Of a stretch of 64,000 nucleotides of DNA, positions 25,389-34,665 are shown one piece after another; positions within the stretch are counted from its first letter, which is position 1, and each line of letters begins with the position of its first letter. This stretch comes from Anaerosalibacter massiliensis (GTDB lineage: Bacteria; Bacillota; Clostridia; Tissierellales; Sporanaerobacteraceae): positions 1 through 64,000 of the forward strand of contig CCEZ01000013.1 of NCBI GenBank assembly GCA_000751555.1. Direction: 5' to 3'. The position numbers and the translations under genes were made by a program. The notes below the pieces were generated by a model, which saw nothing but the letters and a program-made list of their open reading frames with translations, made no database searches and was not told the DNA's origin.

Positions 25389-26513
25389 CTAAAATCCCTT
25401 TTCTAAATTTATGTTAAGATATCCACCATATTTTTCAGCCATTATATTATACAATGGTTTTCCTAACATAAAAGTATATATTTCATCTGCTTTTTCTATA
25501 ACATCAATATCTTTAAATTCATCAGGATATAATGTCTTTCCTAAAAAATATATATCAGCCATAGCAGTCTCAATATTATTATAATATGAAACATATGGTA
25601 GTTGTCCATAAACTTCACCATTTTTTACAGCAGATAAAGCATTATAATAGTCTGGATTCTTTTGGTAATCTTCTTTTACAATATTCATCCCATTTTCATC
25701 AATTACAATTATGTCAGGATCCCATTTTATAAGCTGTTCTCTATCAATCATTACAGAACCAGGTTTTCCCACCTCATCTGCAACATTTTTTGCACCAATA
25801 ACATTTAATGCAGGAGAATTGCCTGATGTACTTTCAATTCCATGAACTCCCTTGTAACTTAATGCACCTATATATACACTTGGTTTTTCATCTTCTGGAA
25901 TGTCTTTTGTAAGATTAGTAAGCTCAGTTTTACATCCTTCCATATATTCAATCAATTCTTTTGATCTATCTTCCTTTCCAACTACTTTCCCAATAATGGT
26001 CAAAGCCTTATACATATCTTGATCAAAGACTGCTGAAGAACCACAGCTTATAACTACAATTGGTACTCCTATCTTTTTTTGAAGTTCTTCAATTTGATCC
26101 ACGTCTAGAATATCTCCAGCAATAATAACATCAGCATTTACATCTATAAGTAGTTCTGGATCTGGATCAGCTGGAAATCCTTCTCCTACTAAAGGAAGTT
26201 CTTCTAATTCAGGGTTTGCAAGTATATAAGGACGTCCAGTTTTTGAAGATTGTTGACCCTTCTCAACTCCTACAAGTTTTTCTGTGCCATTAACATAAGT
26301 ATACAGTCTAAGTGCAGATCCTATTGCCACTACTCTTTCAATTGGACCCTCTAAAACCACATTACGACCTACCATATCTGTAATTTTAATAGAGTTAGAG
26401 CTATCGGCTACATCTTCCTTTACATTTACTAACTCTTTTGTCTGAGTACATCCAGTCAATATTGTTATAACAAATATGATTACTGCTAATAATGTACTTA
26501 ACTTTTTCTTCAC
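25389..26513 (-). CDS. FecB/BtuF-type ABC substrate-binding lipoprotein
   Basis: Extracellular binding protein of 374 residues with a lipoprotein signal peptide (hydrophobic stretch ending LTGC, lipid-modified cysteine at about 22). The mature part has the helical-backbone PBP fold: MVGRNVVLEGPIERVVAIGS, then DPELLIDVNADVIIAG. The start codon is GTG with GGGAG upstream. It follows its ATPase and permease in the transcript fmdE-permease-ATPase-binding protein. The class binds siderophores, cobalamin or metal complexes such as molybdate or nickel chelates; fmdE and the link to hypAB favour a metal other than plain iron. Confidence 0.88.
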   Translation of the reverse strand: MKKKLSTLLAVIIFVITILTGCTQTKELVNVKEDVADSSNSIKITDMVGRNVVLEGPIERVVAIGSALRLYTYVNGTEKLVGVEKGQQSSKTGRPYILANPELEELPLVGEGFPADPDPELLIDVNADVIIAGDILDVDQIEELQKKIGVPIVVISCGSSAVFDQDMYKALTIIGKVVGKEDRSKELIEYMEGCKTELTNLTKDIPEDEKPSVYIGALSYKGVHGIESTSGNSPALNVIGAKNVADEVGKPGSVMIDREQLIKWDPDIIVIDENGMNIVKEDYQKNPDYYNALSAVKNGEVYGQLPYVSYYNNIETAMADIYFLGKTLYPDEFKDIDVIEKADEIYTFMLGKPLYNIMAEKYGGYLNINLEKGF

Positions 26514-26575
26514 CTTTCATCTCTCCCTTTTTTCTTTTTCAGCAAAAAATCTTGATCCTAATGTTTAAAAATACT

Positions 26576-27328
26576 TTATATAGGAATAACTACTGGAATA
26601 CCTAAATACTCTTCTATTACAACATCTACACCATATACACTCTTAATTGATTCTGAGTTTAAAACTGTTGCATCACCAAAGGCAAAAAGTTCACCTTCTT
26701 TTATCAAAATAAATTTGTTAGCAAACCGTAGTGCTAAATTTAAATCATGCATAGTAACCACCGCTGAAATTTTTTGTATATTAATAATTTCCTTAATTAT
26801 ACTGAGCACCTCTATTTGGTTTTTCAGATCAAGATTGCTAGTAGGCTCATCCATCAATAGAACTTTTGGCTGTTGAGCAAGTGCCCGAGCTATAATAACT
26901 TTTTGAAGTTCACCACCACTGAGTTCATTAGTATATCGCATAGAATAATTCTCTAAGTCTAATAAACGTAAAATATCTTCTACAATCTCAATATCATTTT
27001 GACTTACATCCCATTTTATATATGGTTTTCTTCCAAGTAAAACAGAATCAAAGACTGTTTTTTTTGAATAGTCGTGACTTTGTGGTACATATGCAATGTT
27101 TTTTGCAAGTTCTGTTCCTTTTAATGTAGAGCTATCAATACCGTTTATATATACCTTTCCTAATTGAGGGTTCAATATTTTACTTAAACACTTTAAAAGA
27201 GTTGATTTCCCTGCCCCATTGGTTCCTAAAACTGCCAGATAATCTCCTTCTTCTAATGAAAATGTTATTTCTTTAATAACATCATTTTTTGGATATGAAA
27301 AACTTATATCATCAGCTAATAAAGTCAT
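26576..27328 (-). CDS. FecE/BtuD-type ABC transporter ATPase
   Basis: Nucleotide-binding subunit of 250 residues: Walker A GTNGAGKST (about 36), signature LSGGELQK, Walker B VLLMDEPTS, and the switch histidine in TMHDLNLA. It powers the FecCD-type permease encoded five bases upstream. Typical length. The substrate follows from the system, not from this subunit. Confidence 0.92.
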   Translation of the reverse strand: MTLLADDISFSYPKNDVIKEITFSLEEGDYLAVLGTNGAGKSTLLKCLSKILNPQLGKVYINGIDSSTLKGTELAKNIAYVPQSHDYSKKTVFDSVLLGRKPYIKWDVSQNDIEIVEDILRLLDLENYSMRYTNELSGGELQKVIIARALAQQPKVLLMDEPTSNLDLKNQIEVLSIIKEIINIQKISAVVTMHDLNLALRFANKFILIKEGELFAFGDATVLNSESIKSVYGVDVVIEEYLGIPVVIPI

Positions 27329-27332
27329 TTAC

Positions 27333-28412
27333 CTACATCCCCTTTATAAGAAAATAAAGAAATAATGGTGCTCCAAGAAAAGATGTTACAGCCCCCACTG
27401 GTAAAGTTTGTGGTGATAATAATACTCGTGCTAGCGTATCAGATATGAGTAATATAAAAGAACCCATGATTGCTGATGCAGGTATAAGATATCTATTATC
27501 ACTACCAATTAATCTTTTTGTTATTTGAGGGCAGATTAAACCTATAAAACCTATTATCCCTAAAAACGATACAGTAACAGCAGTGATAACTGATGCCATA
27601 AACATTCCACAAAGTCTTATTCTCTCAACATTTACTCCAAGACTCTTTGCAGTATCATCTCCACTATCTAATGCATTATAATCCCATCTGTGATATATAA
27701 AATAAATTATAGATATAGCAATTAAAATACCCATTATTATGATTTCATTCCAAGATGCTCGACCTAAATCTCCAAATGTCCAGAAAATAACGGCGGCTAC
27801 TTTAGTTGTATCTCCAGAAAAATACTGGATAATCATGGTACCTGCTGAAAAAAGAGAACTTAGTGCTACTCCTGCTAAAATAATACTCTGTGTAGAAAAA
27901 CGACCTATTTTAGATAAGCTAATAATTAATAAGGTAGACCCTATTGAAAAAGACATTGCACAAATTGTAACAATATAAGGATTGAAAATTTGTATCTCAC
28001 CTAAACCGGTGCTTACTATGGTGCCTGCACCTAATAAAATAATAGCAACATTGGCTCCAAAAGCAGCAGCATTTGATATACCAAGTGTAGAAGGAGATGC
28101 TAGAGGATTTTTTAAGTTGTTCTGCATAATGCATCCTGCTATTGATAATCCCGCACCTGCTAATATCCCTGAAACTACCCTTGGCATACGGATATTCCTT
28201 ATGATAGAAATTGATTTATTATCTCCTAATCCAAGAATAGCTAAAATCACCTTTTTAGGCTTAATAGGCATTGCACCTGCATTTATAGCCCAAAAAAATG
28301 CAACAATTGTAACAGCAAGTAAAACAATAATAATAAACTTTTTCCTAATTATATGGTGTTCGTATACATTATCCTGAAATAATACTCCTCTATTTTTCTT
28401 AATATTCACCAC
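27333..28412 (-). CDS. FecCD-type ABC transporter permease
   Basis: Membrane permease of 359 residues with about ten hydrophobic segments. It has the family features IRNIRMPRVVSGILAGAGLSI, LASPSTLGISNAAAFGAN, and the ATPase-contacting GFIGLICPQITKRL in the C-terminal half. GTG start. It works with the adjacent ATPase and lipoprotein. Related systems import Fe-siderophores, B12, or molybdate/tungstate (MolBCA type). Confidence 0.92.
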   Translation of the reverse strand: MVNIKKNRGVLFQDNVYEHHIIRKKFIIIVLLAVTIVAFFWAINAGAMPIKPKKVILAILGLGDNKSISIIRNIRMPRVVSGILAGAGLSIAGCIMQNNLKNPLASPSTLGISNAAAFGANVAIILLGAGTIVSTGLGEIQIFNPYIVTICAMSFSIGSTLLIISLSKIGRFSTQSIILAGVALSSLFSAGTMIIQYFSGDTTKVAAVIFWTFGDLGRASWNEIIIMGILIAISIIYFIYHRWDYNALDSGDDTAKSLGVNVERIRLCGMFMASVITAVTVSFLGIIGFIGLICPQITKRLIGSDNRYLIPASAIMGSFILLISDTLARVLLSPQTLPVGAVTSFLGAPLFLYFLIKGM

Positions 28413-28527
28413 ATCCTTAATTCTAATTTACTTATTCTTAGAATTATATAATATTAATGCATTAAATAATTTATATAGCAATTCTTCAATTTTTAGTTGA
28501 AAAACCGTAAATCTAAATATCCAATAT

Positions 28528-29061
28528 CTATAGATTACCCCACCCTCTTGAATATTCATTAACACAATCTAGGCAAACCTTCTTTCCCCCTTGAAGTCGT
28601 ATTTTATGTTCTGGTGCTCTTTCGTTGCATTTTTCACAAATTACTGTAGTAAATATCCTTGCTTTTTCTGGCAATTTAACATTAACTCGTTCAATCTTAA
28701 ATACATCTTCTGCTGGTGCTTCTAGAATATACTGTTGTCTTTTTTCTCTCTCCATTTCCTTTTCATCATATTTTAGCATTAATCTAATACTATCTTCATT
28801 TTCCCTATTAATAAATGTAAATGCCATCTTTCCAGTATCTTTTAGAATTAGGTTTCCCTTTCCCATTGTGCAACCAGTTATAACTTGAACTGCATCTACT
28901 CCACAAGCATCATTTTCTGTTATACATACAATTTCTTCATCTTTGGAAAAATTTAATGACATTTTTTCCCTTGCTATTTGAGATGCCCTGAATCCAATAG
29001 CTAATCCTGGACACTCGTGTCCATGAAATTCAACACATTTATTCCATAGTTCTCTGTTCAT
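28528..29061 (-). CDS. FmdE-family protein with C-terminal zinc ribbon
   Basis: A 177-residue protein of the FmdE family. The N-terminal domain shows FHGHECPGLAIG (about 12-24) and the ENDACGVDAVQ region with conserved Cys/His residues. The C-terminus is a zinc ribbon, CEKCNERAPEH ... CLDC. FmdE proteins occur with molybdenum/tungsten enzymes and beside metal ABC transporters. Their exact role is unclear. It heads the ABC transporter operon and carries the same upstream region as hypB, so a metal-handling role, perhaps nickel, molybdenum or tungsten, is inferred. Confidence 0.87.
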   Translation of the reverse strand: MNRELWNKCVEFHGHECPGLAIGFRASQIAREKMSLNFSKDEEIVCITENDACGVDAVQVITGCTMGKGNLILKDTGKMAFTFINRENEDSIRLMLKYDEKEMEREKRQQYILEAPAEDVFKIERVNVKLPEKARIFTTVICEKCNERAPEHKIRLQGGKKVCLDCVNEYSRGWGNL

Positions 29062-29129
29062 TTTTATTCCCCCTTAAATATCAAAATTATACTAATGTCA
29101 TAATCACTCTATAAATTTTCATTGTATTC

Positions 29130-29380
29130 AAATGTTACGGAACATTTCGATTAAAATTGTATATAAAATGAGAATACCTGTCAAAAAAGAGGAATAATGA
29201 AATTTCAACGTTCTTTAACTTTATATTTCAAGTTTAGTTTACATTTACAATGAAAATAGATAGCATATTTAACATTTATTATAAAACTTTTTATAGTACT
29301 ATATGTAAATTTAACTTGAATGTAAAAAAGTCCTTCAAATAAGCTAAAATACTATAAATTATTGATTGAATTGACGTTAG
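29130..29380 (-). promoter_or_regulatory. fmdE upstream regulatory region (copy B of the duplicated element)
   Basis: Promoter TTGACA (29179-29184) - 17 bases - TACAAT (29156-29161). The half-conserved palindrome ATGAAATTTCAAC stands near -50. The inverted pair CAAGTTTAGTTTACA (29229-29243) and TGTAAATTTAACTTG (29304-29318) lies upstream. It aligns along its length with the hypB upstream region; copy A carries about 20 extra bases just after the -10 box. Confidence 0.8.
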
Positions 29381-29434
29381 ACTATCTGGAACAACTTAAA
29401 AATAAACTCACAATTTGAATTTGAATAATACAAT

Positions 29435-29472
29435 AAAATCTCCTTAAGCTAGCAATGCTTAAGAAGATTTTT
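29435..29472 (-). terminator. Terminator of the amine oxidase transcript
   Basis: Arms AAAATCTCCTTAAGC and GCTTAAGAAGATTTTT with a seven-base loop, 20 bases after the amine oxidase stop, with T-runs on both outer edges. Confidence 0.8.
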
Positions 29473-29491
29473 AATGTATAAATCGATTTTT

Positions 29492-30754
29492 TCAAAAAAA
29501 TCTATCTAATAAATTCTCTGAATATCGAATACAGTTTTCAATTGAGAGCATACTCATAATTTCTCCTGCCAAAAATACATTATTTTTACCCTGCATAGCT
29601 TCCATTTTATCATAAAATCCACTCTCTAAAGTATGAGTATCCACATAGGGACAATGTTTCCAACGTTTAGCTTGATAAAGTCTTGGATTTTCCACTCCTA
29701 ATCTTGACAAATCATCTTTAATATAATCTAAAGAAGATATCTTAGAACTATAGGGAGGATTATATGCATAAAGTACCACCATTCCTTCATCATGAGATAC
29801 GTCCCATCTAGAATCCCATATAGTGATATGTCCACGTCTACTAGATGATAAGTTTTCCAATATACAACCACAGCCCTCGGGAACCTTGTCCACAATGAAA
29901 GCATAAACATTAAAGAATTGATATTTTATGCTATGTAAACATTTCTTCATATCTTCATCCCAAAAATGTAGATGTGAAAATTCATCTAGTGGAGCAGTAA
30001 TAATAACTTTATCAAATTCAAGTCTTTCAAATTGAGTTTGTAACCATAGAGTTCCACTTGAAGATAAAGAAATATCCATTACCCTTTGGCCGAATCTAAT
30101 ATCCTTAACTCCCTTACCCAAGTGTTCTGCCAATGTGAAAACTCCACCCTTCCATGTGTAAAACTCTGGAATCTTCATAAAGGACATTAAATGATTATAA
30201 TTCATAATCCTAAGTACATAAAGAGCTGGAACTTCATCAATATTTCCTAAGCCAAAAATAGTGAAATAGTGTACATAAATGGTTTTTAAAACTTCAAATT
30301 GATGCATATCACACCATTTTGAAAAGGGTAACATCAATGACGGTTCTATGTTCTTAATACTAACATCTTCTAGTGATTTATATATACCCAACACTTGAGG
30401 CAGTCTTTCCAACTCTTCCATAAAGCCTCCTAGATCTTCTTTAGGTATCGGCATAATTCTTTGACCATCTGCATTATAATTAGTACGAGATAATTTAGGA
30501 CCATCTGCTTTAATATTCAATCTTTTCATCAATGATTTAAGATTTGAATAAGAAGGTAACCCAAAAATTGCCCCCAATTCATAAGATTTTTCCTTATACC
30601 AAATAGTATGCAATTTACCTCCAAGACGTTCTTCCTTTTCAAAAAGAGTAGTATTCTTATATCCCTTTCTTTGGAGACCTTCAGCTATAACTAGACCGGA
30701 AAGCCCTCCACCTATAACTGCAATCCTATAGTCTCTCTTACTCAACTCTACCAC
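29492..30754 (-). CDS. FAD-dependent amine oxidase-family protein
   Basis: Flavoprotein of up to 420 residues. The N-terminal dinucleotide fold IAVIGGGLSGLVIAEGL is followed by the FAD-contacting LFEKEERLGGKLHT of the amine oxidase/protoporphyrinogen oxidase superfamily. The C-terminal FAD motif is around NVFLAGEIMSM. The best start is a TTG at 30745 (MSKRDYRIAV) preceded by AGGTGG; the GTG at 30754 is the longest option. Either way it overlaps the end of the upstream transposase-like gene. Near the polyamine genes it may act on a polyamine, but this is inference. Confidence 0.83.
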   Translation of the reverse strand: MVELSKRDYRIAVIGGGLSGLVIAEGLQRKGYKNTTLFEKEERLGGKLHTIWYKEKSYELGAIFGLPSYSNLKSLMKRLNIKADGPKLSRTNYNADGQRIMPIPKEDLGGFMEELERLPQVLGIYKSLEDVSIKNIEPSLMLPFSKWCDMHQFEVLKTIYVHYFTIFGLGNIDEVPALYVLRIMNYNHLMSFMKIPEFYTWKGGVFTLAEHLGKGVKDIRFGQRVMDISLSSSGTLWLQTQFERLEFDKVIITAPLDEFSHLHFWDEDMKKCLHSIKYQFFNVYAFIVDKVPEGCGCILENLSSSRRGHITIWDSRWDVSHDEGMVVLYAYNPPYSSKISSLDYIKDDLSRLGVENPRLYQAKRWKHCPYVDTHTLESGFYDKMEAMQGKNNVFLAGEIMSMLSIENCIRYSENLLDRFF

Positions 30755-31802
30755 CTCGCTTTGGAGAATTTATCAACGCTAGAAGCCAAAGTGGCAATGT
30801 GTCCAAATCTGCACCATTTTCTGTTGCCCTTTCTAAAACAACTTCAGCAGGTGATTTTCCTGCATTAGACCCATTAGGAATTATACTACAAAAATTGTAT
30901 TCCCTTATAAAATTATTAATTGCATTTTCAACTTTTATAAAAGAATCTAAATTGTCATTTAAAGGAACTTTATTGTAAAACTCCATTACTAAAAATTCAT
31001 TAAATCTCATTATATCATCTAATATATCAGTATCTTCAGGAGAAACAAATATATGATTAATATGAAAGTCCTCTAGAATTTCTTTATATTTATCACCCTT
31101 TACAAAATAAGGTAGAAATTCTCTTTCTTTTTCAGTAATTAAATTTTCAATATTTAAATTAAAAGTCTCTAATAGATAAATTAATTTACGCTCAAAATAA
31201 TGCCAAATATTAATATCTTGCTTTTTATTATATATTTTTACCTCTCCCCATTTTGAAAACGTATCATAGAAACTATATTGATATATTCTACCGATATCTT
31301 CAAAAGTACCTATAAAATCAATTCTTTGAATTACTAGATAGCCTGGATAGCCTTCCTTAGAATTAAGAATCCCAAGCATTTTTTTATTATCTTTTCGATT
31401 GACTTTAATATGGTGGGGTTTCTTAGTAGAATATTCTATTCGCTGGGCCTTCTTTGTTAATTCATGTCGCTTTAGAACATTGTAAATTCCCGTTTCCCCA
31501 ATATTAATACCTTCAGCTTTTAACTCATAGTAAATCCTTTTAGGCCCATCGGCTGGATATTTAGCAACATACGCCAATATCTCCTGTTCAATAGTCTTAC
31601 TCACTCTATTTGGCATTTGAGGCTTTTGGCGTTTCTTACCCTCCAATCCAATTATACCATGCTGTTGATAAGCCCTTTGCCAATTATAAAAAGTTGTTCT
31701 TGAAATTCCAAACAGCTCACATGTTCGAGAAACGTTATCCTCTTTCAGAGCATGTTGCAATATTACATACTTGGTATATGCATTAAACCCTTTAGATTTC
31801 AT
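30738..31802 (-). CDS. Transposase-derived HTH protein with decayed integrase core
   Basis: A 354-residue protein. The N-terminus has the double HTH of IS481/IS3-type transposases (VSRTCELFGISRTTFYNWQ, then a second HTH to about 130). The central part resembles an rve/DDE domain but has lost its catalytic pattern: the usual DNG.EF segment reads TEKEREF, and I see no clear DDE triad. There are no terminal inverted repeats, and the gene overlaps the amine oxidase gene by 8-17 bases in one transcript. That suggests a domesticated DNA-binding regulator rather than an active element. The alternative is an old IS remnant that happens to be intact. Confidence 0.7.
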   Translation of the reverse strand: MKSKGFNAYTKYVILQHALKEDNVSRTCELFGISRTTFYNWQRAYQQHGIIGLEGKKRQKPQMPNRVSKTIEQEILAYVAKYPADGPKRIYYELKAEGINIGETGIYNVLKRHELTKKAQRIEYSTKKPHHIKVNRKDNKKMLGILNSKEGYPGYLVIQRIDFIGTFEDIGRIYQYSFYDTFSKWGEVKIYNKKQDINIWHYFERKLIYLLETFNLNIENLITEKEREFLPYFVKGDKYKEILEDFHINHIFVSPEDTDILDDIMRFNEFLVMEFYNKVPLNDNLDSFIKVENAINNFIREYNFCSIIPNGSNAGKSPAEVVLERATENGADLDTLPLWLLALINSPKRGGRVE

Positions 31803-31907
31803 AACAGCTCCTCCTCCCCTTTAATGAGCATGTTAATAATGAAAGTATGGTAAATGAGTATAACTATGCTCATGATTCCTTTCCTTAGTTATATATACAT
31901 AATATTA

Positions 31908-32084
31908 TTAAATATAAATACGATATTCTTCTGAGAAAAACCATTCCTTGGCTTCTTTTGGTATAGGTTCTCCTAATTCATAATTTGGAATTATATCTTG
32001 AATCATACATTAGTTTCTCATTTTCCAAAACTTAGCTAATTTCTCTTCTGATTTAATACTTTTAATTCTAATATTATCTGTCAT
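31908..32084 (-). pseudogene. Truncated coding fragment, possibly GNAT acetyltransferase
   Basis: Starts with a good GAGGT ribosome site and ATG (MTDNIRIKSIKSEEKLA), is interrupted by TAA after 24 codons, and continues in frame as IQDIIPNYELGEPIPKEA to another stop. The N-terminal style recalls small acetyltransferases, but the family is uncertain. The 3' part is missing. Confidence 0.45.
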
Positions 32085-32099
32085 ATTGACCTCTATTTA

Positions 32100-32828
32100 A
32101 TTTATTGGAAGTTAGTTTTAAGTAATGCCTCCATTGACTTTTAATATTATTGTTATATTCTTTTTCATAAAGAATCACTTTTCAAATCTATTTATATTAA
32201 AACCAAGTTGTGGTTTAATCATAATTTGTATAACTTTTATAGTTTGATAATTTTTTAATAAACTCCATATAAAAACTATAACCTACATAATCTTTCTATG
32301 CAACTCATTAATTATATAAATTTTACTTGCTTGATATAATTTTCTAAAATCATTAAATCTTTCTAGAATAGAGCCTAAAAAAACCTTATTTTATAAATAA
32401 TTTTTGCCCGTGACATTATTATAGTAAATTTCTCTACTGTAATAGTGTTCATCTTTCTACTATAGTTTCATATTCCTCAAAAAATTCAGAGAGTTTTTCT
32501 GAATCTTGAGATAATCCTACATACCTTACCATATTTACTTCTATTTAAAATTTAGATATTGAAGAAATATAATTTCTAAAAATAAGATTGTTTCCAATAA
32601 ATATTAAGTATAGCCTTAGATACAATATCAATATTTTTAATTAATGGAAAATTTTCTATTTTCTGTTTAGTTGTATAGGAAAATATAATAAAATATTGGA
32701 AAAGAAAGAAAATAGGTGGTACATTGAAGACAACGGAGGAATAAATTATTACAGGTTTGTGTAGTAACTTATATTAGACTACCCCTTAATTTTGGATAGA
32801 AACTCATTAATTCTTTCTTTATTGAAAT
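32100..32828. other. Intergenic region with decayed fragments
   Basis: AT-rich. The minus strand holds a 27-codon frame from 32532 (MVRYVGLSQDSEKLSEFFEE) that looks like the start of another lost gene. The promoter of the transposase-derived/amine oxidase transcript must lie between here and 31803 but is not obvious. Confidence 0.35.
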
Positions 32829-32829
32829 T

Positions 32830-32847
32830 AGGGGCTTAATAGCCCCT
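32830..32847 (-). terminator. Hairpin after the AdoMet decarboxylase gene
   Basis: AGGGGCT-TAAT-AGCCCCT, a compact GC-rich stem about 45 bases downstream of the speH stop. The T-tract is weak in both directions. Confidence 0.55.
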
Positions 32848-32891
32848 TTCTAGAGATTTTTAAGTCTTTATACACTGATAAAAGTTAACAC

Positions 32892-33287
32892 TTAACTATT
32901 TTCAAAAGTCTCTTGATTTTTAAAAATGCAGTCCATCACTCCTCTAGGTATTTCTGTTATATCAGTTCTTTTTGCACTTAATTTTTCTTCTAAAAATTCA
33001 AATGCAGTCCAAGGCTTTATTGTATTTCCACAAGTAAATAGATCTACAGCTGCATATTTATATTCTGGCCAGGTATGAATCGTTAGATGTGATTCTTCAA
33101 TAACAACAACTCCACTAATTCCCCAAGGATTAAACGTATGAAATACACTTTCTACTATTGTAGCTTTAGCCAATTTAGCAGCGCTTAACATATATTTTTC
33201 TATTAGCGAACTATTCTCTAATACTTTTCTATCGCAATCATAATATTCAATTAAAATATGTCTTCCTAATTGTTTTAATTTAATCAT
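32892..33287 (-). CDS. speH: S-adenosylmethionine decarboxylase proenzyme
   Basis: Prokaryotic class 1B AdoMet decarboxylase of 131 residues. It self-cleaves at the serine in [12 protein letters not shown] (between E65 and S66) to make the pyruvoyl cofactor. The GCGNT-like segment appears as FTCGNT. It produces decarboxylated AdoMet, the aminopropyl donor for the BpsA enzyme encoded 60 bases upstream. Length and motifs are normal. Confidence 0.94.
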   Translation of the reverse strand: MIKLKQLGRHILIEYYDCDRKVLENSSLIEKYMLSAAKLAKATIVESVFHTFNPWGISGVVVIEESHLTIHTWPEYKYAAVDLFTCGNTIKPWTAFEFLEEKLSAKRTDITEIPRGVMDCIFKNQETFENS

Positions 33288-33346
33288 AGCTTCTCCTTTT
33301 CTATACTTATTCTATATTTAACTAGTTCATATTTTTAAGAGATATT

Positions 33347-34513
33347 TTAGATATTTATCCTCTTCATTAACTTAAATGCTTGATTATTACATTTGTAACA
33401 TCCTTTTGATTTCAATTTCTCTATAGTATTAAACTTTTCTGTAACTCCTACCTTTATTACCTCACCACATTTTGTACATCTATAAAAGCGTATTGTGGTC
33501 TTAAGCTCTCCAGTATATAAAGGCCCCTTATAAGAAGTTTGTATCAATGATTTAGTGACATTAGTAGTCTTAAGAATAATCATTTGTCCTGTATTTCCAA
33601 TTACTCCAGCTCCCTCATAAGCATTAAATCTAGCTATTACTTCTGAAATCATAAGTCCCATACTTAAAAAATACTTTTGCATAGCTAATTGAAAATCTGG
33701 AGACTTATGAGCATAAGAAAAATAAATAGTAAGCCCACTATCATCTTTTAAGGCTTCTATCCCTCTCGAAAGAAATAAATTCATTCCTTTAAGGGTGTAA
33801 GGTGGATCTGTGAAAAAACAATCAAATTGATTTTTAAAATCATCTGTTAATGGTATTCTTAAATCTACGCACTTACACTCAATTGGAAGAGATTCTTTTA
33901 TAGCTATATTACTTATATAATCAGTAACTCTTTTATCAATATCCATTACAGTAATCTTAGTATTATGGCAAATAGTATTATTAAAAAGTCTTTTTAATAA
34001 AAAACCCAAAGCCACGCTTACTAAATCATCATCCCCTATGCACAAAATCCTTTTTCCTATCAAAGTATGGTTTTTAAGAGACAATATTGCTCTTTTTAAA
34101 GATGTATCTACACTGGATTTTGACTGATCTATAGTGACATCTACTTGAGGACGATTATTAAAAATCACCTTTAACTCTTCTTTTATTTCAATAATTTCTT
34201 TATGTTCCTTCCAAGGCTCCATTAATAATTTCATATATAGAGCTCTATTTATTTCCTTGAACCCTAACTGTTCTTCTACAAAACGTATACCCTTGGCTGT
34301 AAGTCTTGTTCCCCGATCTTGAATAATTAACCCCTTTTTAATAAATTCTTTTTTTATGGCAGCAACTATAGGAATAGGTAGGATACTGTTTCTTGCTAAC
34401 TCTTTGGTGGAAATACCTTCTTCAAAATATACTTTTACTAATATATCCTCTATAGTCTTCTTTCCTTCTTCTAATTTTATGTTCGTATTTACTTCCTCTA
34501 TATAATTAAGCAT
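33347..34513 (-). CDS. bpsA: Branched-chain polyamine synthase (bis-aminopropyl spermidine synthase)
   Basis: A 388-residue aminopropyltransferase of the BpsA family, which adds two aminopropyl groups to spermidine to give branched polyamines. An N-terminal winged helix (about 20-85) precedes a Rossmann domain with CIGDDDLVSVAL (158-169) and the catalytic FTDPPYTLKG (DPPY 236-239). A C-terminal zinc ribbon shows CTKC ... CYKC. No linear spermidine synthase is present in the window. It is co-transcribed with speH. The family is known from thermophiles and some Clostridia; thermophily cannot be judged here. Confidence 0.9.
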   Translation of the reverse strand: MLNYIEEVNTNIKLEEGKKTIEDILVKVYFEEGISTKELARNSILPIPIVAAIKKEFIKKGLIIQDRGTRLTAKGIRFVEEQLGFKEINRALYMKLLMEPWKEHKEIIEIKEELKVIFNNRPQVDVTIDQSKSSVDTSLKRAILSLKNHTLIGKRILCIGDDDLVSVALGFLLKRLFNNTICHNTKITVMDIDKRVTDYISNIAIKESLPIECKCVDLRIPLTDDFKNQFDCFFTDPPYTLKGMNLFLSRGIEALKDDSGLTIYFSYAHKSPDFQLAMQKYFLSMGLMISEVIARFNAYEGAGVIGNTGQMIILKTTNVTKSLIQTSYKGPLYTGELKTTIRFYRCTKCGEVIKVGVTEKFNTIEKLKSKGCYKCNNQAFKLMKRINI

Positions 34514-34628
34514 TATTTATTACCCTCCGTAATTATAATTTTTAGTTTCATTGCATGGTTTATTGAAACTAAAACAACTAATTATACCTATACTAGTCTT
34601 TGGAAGTAAAAAAACATGAATAAAACAA

Positions 34629-34665
34629 AAAAGGTTATAGTAACATAAAGTCACTATAACCTTTT
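34629..34665. terminator. Bidirectional terminator-like hairpin upstream of bpsA
   Basis: Perfect 13-base arms AAAAGGTTATAGT / ACTATAACCTTTT with an 11-base loop. It could end transcription from either side or be a bpsA leader element; no adjacent gene explains it. Confidence 0.6.

Noticed and set aside
30738-31802. Active insertion sequence
   Set aside because: No terminal inverted repeats or target duplications were seen, the catalytic triad looks lost, and the gene overlaps the amine oxidase gene.
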